Shown in pieces: positions 11,386-23,140 of a stretch of DNA of 64,000 bases. Location of the stretch: the NCBI GenBank assembly GCA_963585895.1, contig OY757917.1, positions 101,599,868-101,663,867 of the forward strand, in the 5' to 3' direction. The notes beneath the pieces are model-generated. The model did no database searches. It was given only the letters and a program-made list of their open reading frames with translations, and had not been told where the DNA came from. Each line of letters begins with the position of its first letter. The first letter of the stretch is position 1. This stretch comes from Sepioteuthis lessoniana (lineage: Eukaryota > Mollusca > Cephalopoda > Myopsida > Loliginidae). Position numbers and translations under genes: made by a program.

Positions 11386-12323
11386 AACACTGCACTTTGA
11401 TAAAATCTCAAATTCATCAACTTTCTATCATAAAAAAGAGGTTTATCACGTTTCTTATGTTAGACAATCAATAAATTTTTTAAATATCTACAGTAGATGT
11501 AACAGTTCTTTAAACAACAATGTTAGGATTTTGACAGTCTGCTCCTAACACACCATTATATTGATGTTTCATAATTTAGGCTAATAAAATAAAATAAATA
11601 AAAGTAAAAATAAAATATAAATTAACCTCTAACCCTTCAGGCACATTTTTGGCAAAACATTAAAGAGCCCTTATTCATTATCTTAGTTTTCATTTCCAGA
11701 TGACTCAACGGTATTTTTCTTCACCTGACACACTTTCTTTTGATGATCCATCCAGTTATTTTATCAGGAAGATTCTCAAGTAAATGCACTCTGTCGGAGA
11801 GTTCACACACTTGCAAGAACTAGCTTCATTGAAAATTTTTAGATCTTTTTTTCTTTGTTTTGTTTACAAACACACATACACACTCTGAGGGAAGGAGGCA
11901 GGGGAGGGTGCCACTGGGTTTCTTGATAATCATTTCCTGTTTCTATATGCAGTGATTACTCAGCTTGTTTGGGGAAACAAACTGAGTAGTGAGAGAGAAT
12001 GAAATGATCAATGAAAATCTGAACTCAGTTTAATAGTTTGGCACAAGGTCCTAATAAAAGAACCTGTAAGAGTTAAAGTAACTAAGACCCAGTTAGTTTA
12101 TTAGTCTCTTAGCAGCACACAAGAATTTAAGGTTGGAAAAATTGTTTGATTAGATTTGTTTGAAAGAAAAAAAAAAAAAAAAAAAAAAAAAAGTGGGGGC
12201 ATCATTCTTGACTAATGGAGAAAGAGAGAAAGAAGAGGGAGAAAGAGAGGGAGAAAGAAAGAGAGAGAGGGGGAAAGAGAGAAAAACAAGAGAAAAAGCA
12301 AAGTCAAATGGAAAATCAAGAAA

Positions 12324-12361
<38 letters not shown>

Positions 12362-12586
12362 AAATAGAATATGAAAAAACTGAAATGAGAAACACATAAA
12401 AAGAAAAATCTAAACTAGTTTTAACAATTATTTAGAAAAATAAAGAGTGAGAAACATTATGAATGTTATTTTCAGAGATACTCATTAAATTATAATTGAA
12501 TAATTTCTGAAAAATAAATTCCTTCCTTCCTTTTCTTTGACAGATTTTTAGTTTTCCCATTTGTCATACAGGAAAAACCTTTCAAG

Positions 12587-12621
<35 letters not shown>

Positions 12622-13070
12622 AGAAACAAGAAATATCTGATTAAACTATGAACTTATCTTGTAAAAGAAAAAAGGCAAATCTGTTAAACAGACACATCCA
12701 CTAAAACTAAATTGGTTAACAGTTCAAATTAGGGGAAAATAGGCTACTGAAAAAAAACAAAAAAAAAAAACAATTTCATTAATTTAATGGCTATATGTTT
12801 GATAGAGATTGAAAGCTTAGGCAGCTCAAATGGCCAGACATTTGCCAAGTGAAACAACAGTGACACAAGAAATTTTGCTTCCCCACACACTCAAAAGGTT
12901 TGTTATTAATCAGGGTTCAATAATTAAATAATTTTGAAGGTCATATTTGAGCAAAGATCAACAAACAGAAATTCTAAGAGTTACTCTTTAATAATAGATT
13001 TATCAAATTCATTGTTTTTGTCCAATAACTGGAACTTCAAGTAAATAAAATCAGGAATGTGTGGGTATAT
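11386..13070. other. AT-rich stretch with long A-tracts and a GA tract
   Basis: A-tracts lie at about 12167-12192, 12326-12359 and 12587-12619, and a (GA)-rich tract at about 12219-12290. TTTGGCACAAGG near 12038 recalls the tail of SINE-F, but too little is left to call. No ORF of interest. Confidence 0.5.
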
Positions 13071-13618
13071 ATTTGATTAAACAGTATAGACATCTTTTGT
13101 CTACAAATTTTTGTTCTGATCCTTTCAAGTTGCCACATGGATGTTAAAATATCTGGCCAGAATTAGCTAATAAACCTTCTGTAATTAATTTGTTCCCAAA
13201 TACTAAAAACATTCCTGCTCTACAAGTGAATTTTGGAAAATTCTTACCAATAACAATTTAAGAACAACAAAATAGCAATCAAATATTACAGATTCTTGAA
13301 GCCCAACACATTAGAAATAAAAATCCTAACCTCAAAATTAATTTTGAATCCAGTATGAATGTCTTCAGCTACTGCTGCTGTTTATAGAACCAAATTTTAA
13401 AAACAAATACCACAATAGCTGCTTAATTCTTACAAAGTGGTCTTGCAAAGGTTGTATCACTTTTGCAACATGTACACTGTCTGCTAATGGCCTAAGATTG
13501 GGAACCAATTAATCATAGGTTTTCTAGCCAATTCTAGACAGATATAATACCCAAATGGAAAAGTGAAAGGATCAAAATAAAAATTTGTAGACAAAAGATG
13601 TATACAGTTTAATCAAAT
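13071..13618. mobile_element. Non-autonomous DNA element with TIRs of about 130 bp
   Basis: ATTTGATTAAACAGTATAGA at 13071 and the reverse complement of the sequence ending at 13618 match closely for about 57 bp (ACATCTTTTGTCTACAAATT in both), and less closely onward for about 70 bp (AGAATTAGCTAATAAACC against AGAATTGGCTAGAAAACC; AATTAATTTGTTCCCAA against AATTAATTGGTTCCCAA). The arms span roughly 13071-13200 and 13499-13618, with a unique core of about 300 bp. No coding region. No clear TSD, so the superfamily is open. Confidence 0.75.
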
Positions 13619-13818
13619 GTCTTCATGAGGAACTGCTGCCCAAATACACTTTTTTTTTAACTCATTCTAAAATTTTTAGATTCAGGAAAGGGAGAAATCA
13701 TTGAGCACATTTCAGACAATACATTCTTCAGGTTCACAATCAAATTTTAAAGTTTTTGCTTATTTCAACTCTTTTTTGATTTTGTTTTTCCAGGTACTTT
13801 TTTTTTCTTTTTCAAGTA

Positions 13819-13855
<37 letters not shown>

Positions 13856-13995
13856 AAGATTGCTTTGAATGATGTTTTTGGGTCAAGTGCCAAACTAAGC
13901 TCAACTTGGTAATCACATTCTTTTCATCATATACTAACTCTTGAAAATCAGTTTTAAACAGCTTTTTCTTCCAGAAGAAAATTTATAGAGAGGCA

Positions 13996-14030
<35 letters not shown>

Positions 14031-14662
14031 TGGCATAGGCTAGAGACCAAGTCACTAAAAACTATTAACAGTATTTAACATGGATGTATATATGATCTAT
14101 GTCTTTATAAATATAGAAAACTACATAAGATATATAGTGTGCTCACTAGAAGGTCGAGAGGAAAATGGACAGTATAAAAGGAAGTGTTTCCAAGTGACAG
14201 TTCCAAGGATTAAAACGAATGAGATGTGAAAAGGCTTTCAATGAAAATGACAAAAAAGTGATAAAATCAACTATCTTTTCTTTTGCACATATCTTGGATG
14301 ATGTATAAGTACAGAATATTGGGCCAAGCATTCCTCACAGAAAGAAGGGCAATGAGAATTTATTTGCATTTATTGGTCTGTCAGTTTTAGATCAGCTTAT
14401 GTGTTAATCAGTAAAAGCAGGTTTGCTGTAATCACTGATGGCATTTCCATTCTGATTCTTTGCATTGGCTACCAAGAATCTCAAGATTAATAAATGGCAT
14501 TTCTAATACCACCACTACTACTACCACAAAGTCAATGATATCATACAAACAGAGAGAGAATGTTGAAAATATCAGCTCCTCTCAGCAAGCTGTGGAATAC
14601 ATAGGTAACAGTCATAATATCAACAAAGCACTAATAGTCTTGGAGGAGGAAAAAAAAAAAAA

Positions 14663-14739
<77 letters not shown>

Positions 14740-15082
14740 TGGAATGATTAGAGATTAAAAAATAAAATAGATGAAGCAAAAAACAAAGAAAATCAATAAG
14801 GAAACATGTTCCAAAAGTAATGCCTCCATTTCATTTTAATAAAAACAAGCCCAGGCAAAGATACATAGCCAACGATAGTAGTGACTAATATACAAGTTTT
14901 GTAGCGGAAAACTTGCACTATACAACAATATTATTGCTTACATGGAAATAAATAGGAGGCTTTCTTTCATGAGTATCTAGTCCCCCCCCCACATCTCCTT
15001 AGATTGCTGAAGCTTCAAGAAGTCCAGCTCTTAAGCCTTTTGGTTAGAATATTATCTTAGAATATAATGCATCTACATTATA
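13619..15082. other. AT-rich stretch with A-tracts and (AT)n
   Basis: A-tracts cover about 13822-13853 and 13999-14027. A (TA)n/(AT)n run covers about 14663-14730 and ends in a short (AC)n. No gene seen. Confidence 0.6.
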
Positions 15083-15228
15083 AACTGGCTCATTGGAAGT
15101 CATACCAAAGACTTTAAAAATGGTACTTGATACCTCCTTGCTAAACACTCAGCGATATAAGGTATGTATCAAGGGTAAAATGGAGCAATCCAGGGAAAGG
15201 AGTCTGATCACCCTCGACTATGGTATTA
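15083..15228 (+). mobile_element. SINE-B copy, internally deleted
   Basis: ATAAACTGGCTCATTGG jumps straight to GTCATACCAAAGACTT, so boxes A and B are lost. Body GGTACTTGATACCTCCTTGC and GGAGCAATCCAGGGAAAGG continue to CACCCTCGACTATGG. The A linker is only about five bases. Confidence 0.8.
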
Positions 15229-15832
15229 CATTATAAAGATAGAAATGAAATTTTAAGCTAAAGCACTGTTCCATCCCAACCATAATCACTGAAATATAAA
15301 CATCACTTGTTTTCTCAACCAAGACAGTAAGAAAACCTTAAATATATTACATAAAAAGAAAGAACAAACACAAGAGTTATCAAGTTAGTTTCACAGAACC
15401 ATTATGAGATTGAATTTCATCTTCACTGGGTGCCCAATACTTGTGTGGGTATACCAAAACAAAGGATAATCATCATAAAGGACTTGCAATAGCCCCCTTG
15501 TTTTGTTTTTAAATATTTCTGTTTAAAAAAATAAAAATAAAAAAAGCATTAACAATAAGAATTAACAATAAGAATAGAATACTTATAAAAAGTCATGGCA
15601 TAAATTTCAACATTTTTTTTTAAAGCATACATTTTATGTTATTGATATACATTGCTGCAAAATAGAGAGACACACACACACACACACACAAAATGTACAG
15701 ACCCAACAATCATTTTCCAATCTATCAAGAGGCAGAGCCCATGACTTGGGTTTAGTCAGTGGTAGTAGGACAGGGGAAAAAAAAAGGGTAGGGTAAAATA
15801 AAATGACTTTGCACCTAAAGTCATTCATTACA
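15229..15832. other. Unannotated stretch with (AC)n
   Basis: No gene. An (AC)n run lies at about 15671-15690. Confidence 0.5.
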
Positions 15833-16668
15833 GAAGTGAAGGAAGGAAAAAAAAATAAGTGAAGGAAGGAAAAAAAAAAATAAGTGAAGGAAGGAAAAAA
15901 AAAAATAAGTGAAGGAAGGAAAAAAAAAATAAGTGAAGGAAGGAAAAAAAAAATAAGTGAAGGAAGGAAAAAAAAAAATAAGTGAAGGAAGGAAAAAAAA
16001 AAATAAGTGAAGGAAGGAAAAAAAAATATGTGAAGGAAGGAAAAAAAATATGTGAAGGAAGGAAAAAAAAATATGTGAAGGAAGGAAAAAAAAATATGTG
16101 AAGGAAGGAAAAAAAATATGTGAAGGAAGGAAAAAAAATATGTGAAGGAAGGAAAAAAAAATATGTGAAGGAAGGAAAAAAAAATATGTGAAGGAAGGAA
16201 AAAAAAATATGTGAAGGAAGGAAAAAAAAATATGTGAAGGAAGGAAAAAAAAATATGTGAAGGAAGGAAAAAAAATATGTGAAGGAAGGAAAAAAAATAT
16301 GTGAAGGAAGGAAAAAAATGTGAAGGAAGGAAAAAAATGTGAAGGAAGGAAAAAAATGTGAAGGAAGGAAAAAAATGTGAAGGAAGGAAAAAAATGTGAA
16401 GGAAGGAAAAAAAATAAGTGAAGGAAGGGAAAAAAATAAGTGAAGGAAGGGAAAAAAATAGGTGAAGGAAGGGAAAAAAATAAGTGAAGGAAGGGAAAAA
16501 AATAAGTGAAGGAAGGGAAAAAAAATAAGTGAAGGAAGGGAAAAAAATAAGTGAAAGAAGGGAAAAAAAATAAGTGAAGGAAGGGAAAAAAATAAGTGAA
16601 GGAAGGGAAAAAAAATAAGTGAAGGAAGGGAAAAAAAATAAGTGAAGGAAGGGAAAAAATAAGTGAAG
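15833..16668 (+). repeat. Purine minisatellite, 19-24 bp unit, about three dozen copies
   Basis: The unit GAAGGAAGGAAAAAAAATA(AGT) is repeated with only purines plus a T or two per unit on this strand. Variants are grouped in blocks: AATAAGTGAAGG at 15850-16020, AATATGTGAAGG at 16025-16310, AATGTGAAGG at 16315-16405, then AATAAGTGAAGGAAGGG at 16405-16665. Two overlapping open readings of 403 and 316 codons on the other strand (Phe/Ser/Leu/Pro only) are by-products of this array, not genes. Confidence 0.95.
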
Positions 16669-16790
16669 GGGGGAGGAAGAGAGAAAAGGGGGGAAAGGGA
16701 GGGAAAAAGGGGGAAAAGGGAGAGAAAAAAAGGGAAAGGAGAGAAAAAAAGAAGGGGAAAGTGAGAGAAGAAAAACAAAAAAAGAGACTA
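16669..16790 (+). repeat. Degenerate polypurine tract
   Basis: GGGGGGAGGAAGAGAGAAAA and similar purine sequence continue from the minisatellite for about 120 bases with almost no pyrimidine. Confidence 0.85.
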
Positions 16791-17100
16791 TTTCATTATT
16801 ACACAAGACTTTTTTCAATTTTTTAGCACACTTCCTACAAGACAATCTTTACACTGACCTTGTTTGTAGGATTCAAAACTAACCTCTCTTCACACACACC
16901 AGTACAAGCCAGAAGCTACCAATTTGTCCTACTGAAGTGATAAAATAGAATGTGATTTCTTTTTCCATTTTTCAGTACAAGTAGACATATTACTGATATA
17001 GACGATTAAAAAATAAAACAAAAAATAGCCGAGTACAAATAAATGAACAGATCAGACAAACAAAAAAATACTACCAATATTTTGTATGGTTTCTTTGCTA

Positions 17101-17300
17101 AATGGCACATTAACATTCATGGGTTATTTAATGTCAAAGCCACCCTTGTAGAAGAACAATAGTGGTACTATTTAACCCATAGTTGGAGAGATAAGTATTT
17201 ATTAAAGAATAAGCATAATAGTATGACTAGGGTTCAGTCTAGCTTACTACAATGTTGCAGTCCAGTATTTTGGTCACAACACTACAGGAACCCCACCCTG
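17101..17300 (-). mobile_element. SINE-C copy, partial
   Basis: Reversed C: GGGTTATTTAATGTCAAAGC is the tail, GTGGTACTATTTAACCCATA the core, AATAGTATGACTAGGGTTC the box B region, and GTTGCAGTCCAGTATTTTGG the approach to box A. Part of the core (GGGAAAGG segment) is deleted. Confidence 0.7.
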
Positions 17301-17807
17301 ATACACCAAAATTTATTTGCACCTGTTATTTCATATTTAAAGCTTCATTTACACATTTCAAGTAATATAGTCTTCAGCCTTTCTGGGGGTGGATATATAA
17401 GACATCTGGGTTACAAGTCACTAATACTACCTTCACTTCAGACCTTTCTTGGTCGGTCCAATTTAATCCTAGAAACATGACAAACAGAAGACCAAAGCCT
17501 CATCAACAACATAGAACAAGCAAATAGGAATCTACCACTTGTTAATAATTTTAGAGGGTCAACAGGAAGATATTTCCTATTTTCACCTGTTCTCACATTC
17601 ATACAGTTAGGGTCCAGTAATTGTTAGATGGTGTTCTAAATTTGCAGGAATTAAGGAGTCTTTAAATGTACACCACTTGAAAGAGGGAAAAAAAGCAACC
17701 ATTTCTTTATCCTATCATCACCTCTTCAACTCATTCCAAGGAAAAATGTATTCAGTGGTATAACTTAATGAGCTAGCAAACCACAAGCAAATTAGATTGA
17801 TTTTAAA
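17301..17807. other. Unannotated stretch
   Basis: No gene or repeat family recognised. Confidence 0.4.
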
Positions 17808-18260
17808 TGGTATGGCAAATCTTCTATAATTATTTTATGTTTAGGTGAGGGAATTGCATTCATTGTATATCTATATTTTTTGATAGTTATTTATCAAGAG
17901 ATTTTAGTACATAGGAATACTTGAAACCATACAGCAATCAAGGAATTATTTCTATTTAATGATAGTCATTGGTTTGCAAACATAAATATGACTTCAAGTA
18001 ACTAATAATAATCTTTAGAAAACAATTATAGGTACAATTAACTATAGTTACAGTTTCAAGTATATTAAAATGATTAAACAATTCTATTTGACCCATAGAT
18101 GGGACCCTAACAGATACTAACGCTCTGGGTCAAAGTGGACCTGGGAGTAATGACAAGTGAAATTCCACACTCCCCATAGAACCAGAACTTCAGCTTCACA
18201 ATCAAATGCAGTTTGGCGTCATATCCTTTTGCAAGAGATATAGTCAGCAAATACCAAGCC
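17808..18260 (-). mobile_element. SINE-D copy with variant tail
   Basis: The reversed tail differs from the main type (ATTATTTTATGTTTAGGTGA, ATTGCATTCATTGTATATCT), a form also seen at 27480 and 31515. Array, body (CCATAGATGGGACCCTAACA), tRNA-like part (CAAATGCAGTTTGGCGTCAT) and remains of the 5' module follow. It defines a tail subfamily. Confidence 0.65.
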
Positions 18261-18348
18261 ACCACCACCACCAGTGCAGAAGCAAGTTAGATTCTCACTG
18301 GGTGCCCCATATACCAAACTAAGCTAAGCATTACAAAGACTGACAAGC

Positions 18349-18349
<1 letters not shown>

Positions 18350-18396
<47 letters not shown>

Positions 18397-18397
18397 A
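18350..18397. repeat. Compound microsatellite (GT)n(AT)n(T)n
   Basis: A (GT) run, a (AT) run and about 17 T follow each other directly. Confidence 0.9.
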
Positions 18398-19440
18398 AAT
18401 CAAAATAATTTAAGGTCACCTACATAGCAATCATATAATCATGAATTCTTTTTCAAGTTACAGACTTAAATTAATTTGTTCAATGAATTCAAATCATTCA
18501 CTTAATTATTTTCTTATTAGACGTTGATAGTTTCAAGATTCTAAATAATCTTTTGAGATTGCAGAAGCAGCCATATATACTGCCCCTTTACTATTAAACA
18601 ACCAAAAATATATATATAAATAAACATTGAGAGAAGTAAGAGGGGCTGTTAACAAGAGGAGATGGACTTTTTCCCTTCAAGTTAAACATAAGGAGGTAAA
18701 GGAGAGTAGTTTCAACTTAGACAATAAATCCAGTAAAAGAAAAGGAGGGAAAACAGAATAGTACAAGATCGCTGGGTCACAAGAATATATAAAATGTTAC
18801 AAAGCAACATGAAAGCAAGAGTAGCTACTGCAGCAGCAGTAGTAATAGTTGCAGTATTAACAACACTCAAGTGGAATAGACCTCTCTAAAAGTTCACAGA
18901 ACCTCTGTTACTCGGACAGACAGACAGTCTTGCTGTTACTGCCTCTGCTGCTATTGATGCAACATTGATCATGGAATATTGAGATGGTGGCCTACCAGGT
19001 TCACTAGCCATTTACTCATCAGTCTAGACGAACAGTCTAGAGAGGAAGGTGGTTCCCACTTGCTCTTTACATACACATAAGAAAAAAGTCTAACCAATAA
19101 TCAGTAACCCACCCACCAACATACATACATCCATATGTTCTTAGAAGTGAAAGATGAAATTTAATTCATTTTCAAAGCACAACATATGAGAAACAATGCA
19201 CTTCAAAATTACCCCAGTGTTTACAGACTGTATATGGTTAGGTTAAATAAATAAAATTAACCCCCCACCTACCCTGAAATAAAAAAAAAAAAAAAATTAA
19301 AAGCTGAAAACAGATCTGGCCACTTGCTTAAAAAGTATTACTTACCTCTCAAGGATTCTAGTACATCAAAAGGATGAACACTAACATTTTCTGTAAAGAT
19401 TTTATACTTTTTAAAACACAGGGAGAGAGAGAGGGGGGGA
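18398..19440. other. Unannotated stretch
   Basis: No gene recognised. CAGACAGACAGTCTTGCTG near 18920 and a short A-tract near 19280 are the only simple features. Confidence 0.4.
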
Positions 19441-19688
19441 CACTGAGCCATTAGCCTAACGAATAGAGTGTTTGTCAATATTCCAGGAGACCGGGGTTCA
19501 ATTCCAGACCGAGTCATACCAAAAACTAAGAAAAAAAAAGGTACTTGATGCTGCCTTACTTAGCACTCAGCATTATAAAGGTAAGGATCAAGGGTAAAGT
19601 GGAGCAATACAGGGAATGGGGTAGCGTCATCCCTTACACTTTGGTGCAGTAGCCACTGAAAAGGGACCCTTCGTTTCACCCTTGACTG
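19441..19688 (+). mobile_element. SINE-B copy
   Basis: Head GAGCCATTAGCCTAACGAAT, box B GGGGTTCAATTCCAG, A linker of nine, body GGTACTTGATGCTGCC and GGAGCAATACAGGGAATGG, ending CACCCTTGACTGAAAG. The terminal CGCCAACTTTA is lost. Confidence 0.85.
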
Positions 19689-20974
19689 AAAGACTTTGCC
19701 CAAAAATGACCTAGAGTAATACAAGGAGACTTCCACAATATCCTTTAAACATACATTAAAATATATTTTTACTTAACCCTTTCTCTGTTTCAAGAGTCAC
19801 CAGAATTTCCTCAAACCAAATTTAAATTAAAAGATAAAATCTAGAGAAAACACAAAAGTAAACACCTAATTTGCCTTGAACAGTGAAAGGCTTAGACAAA
19901 AATCAAAATATTCTCTTTCCATTAATTTTATTCATGTTGAAAAAGTTAACTTTTTAACAATGATTTTCAAACAATTGTTTACTCTCATCACACACAAATA
20001 TTTCTTTAAATATTATCATAAAAAAATGCTATCACCTTTATTTTCAACAATTGTAGTCCACCAAACTCCCCCCCCCCCAAAAAAAAAGATAATTAGGATT
20101 GGAGGTTCTTTCACTAGTTTCATTCAGTAGAATATTTCATAAGCCAGAACATTCAAGAACAAAGTTGAAAACTATCTTTTTTAGAGAAACCTCCAAATTT
20201 CATTGTTTTTAAGAGTCACATGTGGATCTAAGAATTTCCTGGGACATTTATGAGGGTCATTCATGACTTTCAAATCGAATTTAAATTAAAAAGATAAAAT
20301 CTTGAAAACACACAAGTAAACACTGGTAATTTGCATTGAACAGTGAAAGAGTTAAATGACAAAAACTACTGAAGACATCACTTAATTTTGATGTTTCAAA
20401 ATCTATAGAAATGTAATTTGTCACACTTTCAAAATATTGTTCAATATGACCTTCTTTTTCAATGTAATTAACAGAAAATTTTTACATTAATCACAAATTG
20501 AACATTATGCAGAGAAAACTTCTGATAAAAAGTTGAGTTATTTCAGGAGACAGGCTGATTGTTTCACCCTCTGAGACATTTTCACACCCCCTTACAAAAT
20601 ATTTAACTTTGCAGAAAATGTCTAAAGCTTAGAGAGTCATGTCCAAACAGTAAATTTTTTTTTCCAAATCCATGGACACAAGTGACAGAAAAGACCTAAA
20701 TCTAACTGGGTTGAAATCATCAATGCCAAGTTAAAACTGGTTAATGTTTCATTCCTCTCTAAAGCCATGATGTGCTGTATATGAATGTGAATGCAGTATG
20801 AAATATAAGTTTGGTAAATCCTACCTAGGATGATACAAGTTACATAAATTGTTATTGTCATAAATGAAAAAAATTTTTTTTTTAAAAACGGACTGTGCCT
20901 CAAGTGAAAGCCCTAAAACTGCTTACATTTCACATTGTGCAAAAGCCCTTAGAAAAGTCATGAATCTGTTCTCC
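19689..20974. other. AT-rich stretch with a diverged direct repeat
   Basis: About 75 bp near 19820-19895 (AAATTTAAATTAAAAGATAA ... CCTTGAACAGTGAAAGG) recurs near 20277-20352 in direct orientation with moderate divergence. No gene is recognised; the open readings here are short and unsupported. Confidence 0.55.
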
Positions 20975-21061
20975 CGCCAATTTTGGTTACAGCCTCGGTA
21001 AGGCAACCAGTCAACCTCGTGTCACATACTGCTTGCAGTGGGGGGGATTGGGTAAAAATAT
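20975..21061 (+). mobile_element. SINE-A 3' fragment
   Basis: GGTAAGGCAACCAGTC, CTCGTGTCACATACTGC and GGGGGATTGGGTAAAAATA correspond to the last 90 bp of SINE-A. Confidence 0.65.
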
Positions 21062-21954
21062 ACGCGAAACAATTTGTTGGAAAAATTTTCTTTCAATGTT
21101 TTCTGTTTAAACATCCATATTAATGAGCTTCTTCCTTTTGTTTGTTGTACAATTCTTTCAAGCAATCTTGGCATAAAACCTCCACTCATGACCTTATCAA
21201 CTTTAATTGCCAAGGGTCATTTAAGGTCACCAGAATACAAAGAAAATTTTTGTAATTTAAAAAATTTTTTTAAATCACTGTATCAAAACACTGGAGACAA
21301 CTTTTCTATCAGCCTTTTCTTCATAGAAATATTCCATTTATTCATTGCAATCGAATTAATTCTGATACAAGTTTACGACATTTTTTTTCCATCAAATATT
21401 CACCATGTCTACATTTACCATGGCTAGCTATGTTTGTTGATTCCAAAACAACATCCTCATCCAAATGAGAGAAGCTCTCTTGAATAACTACATTTATTTT
21501 GGTTACCAGAATTTTTTTTTTTTTAAAGTCAATACAGTAACCTTTTGTGCAAATCGTTTTTTCATCTGTTGTGCTGTGTTTGAAAACTATTAAAAGAATA
21601 TATTTTAAAATGTGTAGTCATATTTGAGGTTATTTTTCACTGAGCAATGCAGGGTATCTTTACAAGCAATAAACTTTATTTCTTTGGTAATAGAATTTCT
21701 AATCTGCAACTTTCCTAAATTGGAATTTATTGTTGACAGGAGTCATCCAAGACAGGCACTGAGGAAGCAAGTGCTCAAATAGATGATCCTTTTACATATA
21801 TCTGAAAGACCTGGTTGATGTGGCTAGTATTTTAGACTTTAATGTCATTGATTTTTTTCAGACAAATCAAAGACGAAGGTTTAAAATTCTGAAATGTCTA
21901 TGAATCAATCAGTCACCACTTTAACAAAAACATTGAAACTGTAAAGGGAATACT
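21062..21954. other. AT-rich stretch, no gene recognised
   Basis: A 117-codon reading at 21074-21427 is open but Phe/Ile-rich, without known motifs, and overlaps AT-rich simple sequence. I do not call it a gene. Confidence 0.4.
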
Positions 21955-22120
21955 GAATAAGGGGTGTCCTGGGTATAACACTAAACTGCATCTTGAAGTG
22001 AGGTTCAAATTCTGGAACTCTAAGGACCATGAAGTACCTCTTCACTGCCATTACTCCCAGGTCCACTAACCCAGAGTGGTAGTACCTATTAGGGTTCCAT
22101 CAGTGGGTTACATAGATGTG
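21955..22120 (+). mobile_element. SINE-D fragment with the clearest tRNA-like box
   Basis: GGTGTCCTGGGTATAACACT, then GAGGTTCAAATTCTGG, which is a good box B. Body CACTGCCATTACTCCCAGG and GAGTGGTAGTACCTATTAGG follow. This copy is the best support that the D head is tRNA-derived. Array and tail are missing. Confidence 0.75.
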
Positions 22121-22620
22121 TTTAAAAATTATTAGTATTGAATAAAAATGCAAGAAACTATAATTGCGTGCAAATAAATGAATAACAAACAATTCAAACA
22201 AAATTATTAGTATTAGATACAATAAATGTATAAGTGAAAAAAAAAAAAAAAAAAAACTACATAAAATGTAAATATAAAACGTACAATGAAATGTGATTTC
22301 TTAATCTCTTTCCATAAAATAACCCTCCTCAGTTTTTTTTATACACCATGAAAAAAATAAATAAATTAAAATTAAAAAAAATAAAAAAAATAAAAATAAA
22401 AATCAATCAAAAGAGAAGAAAAAGTCAATGTGGCAGTTTAACAGTAACTAACATTATTATATGAATATCAAGAAAATTAATTTTTCATGGCTAACTAAAG
22501 TAATTTCAATTCTTCCATCTTTTCCTCTTAAAAAAAAAAAAAAAATCCCTAGTCTACACATTCAACAATTGAGAATGGTTATTGAAATTTCCCAAAAAAC
22601 TCAAAATCTTGAATTTAAAA
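22121..22620. other. AT-rich stretch
   Basis: A-tracts near 22236-22256 and AAT/AAAT simple sequence near 22350-22410. No gene. Confidence 0.5.
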
Positions 22621-23140
22621 TTTAATCAAAAACAAAAGTGAAATGATTCTGACCTAGTTTCTTATGTTATTTAGTCAATCTATCCTTCATTCCAATAATT
22701 ATTTGGGGAGGAGAGGGAATGAAAGAGAGAGAGAGAGAGGTAAGGGATGAGAGAGAGAGAGAGAGAGAAAGTGAGGTAGGGATGAGAGAGAGAAAGTGAG
22801 GTAGGGATGAGAGAGAGAGAGAGAAAGTGAGGTAGGGATGAGAGAGAGAGGTAGGGATGAGAGAGAGAGAGAAAGTGAGGTAGGGATGAGAGAGAGAGAG
22901 AGAAAGTGAGGTAGGGATGAGAGAGAGAGAGAGAAAGTGAGGTAGGGATGAGAGAGAGAGAGAGAAAGTGAGGTAGGGATGAGAGAGAGAGAGAAAGTGA
23001 GGTAGGGATGAGAGAGAGAGAGAAAGTGAGGTAGGGATGAGAGAGAGAGAGAAAGTGAGGTAGGGATGAGAGAGAGAGAGAGAGAGAAAGTGAGGTAGGG
23101 ATGAGAGAGAGAAAGTGAGGTAGGGATGAGAGAGAGAAAA
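22621..23140 (+). repeat. GA-rich minisatellite, first unit of a tandem duplication
   Basis: A unique lead (ACCTAGTTTCTTATG, CTTCATTCCAATAATTATTT) is followed by about fifteen units of the type GTGAGGTAGGGATGAG plus (AG)n. The 156-codon reading on the other strand is a by-product. Confidence 0.9.

Noticed and set aside
15634-16845. 403- and 316-codon readings on the minus strand
   Set aside because: They are translations of the purine minisatellite in two frames, contain almost only Phe, Ser, Leu, Pro, His, Ile and Tyr, and change with unit length.
21074-21427. 117-codon reading, possible small gene
   Set aside because: Phe/Ile-rich, AT-driven, no motif and no neighbour support.
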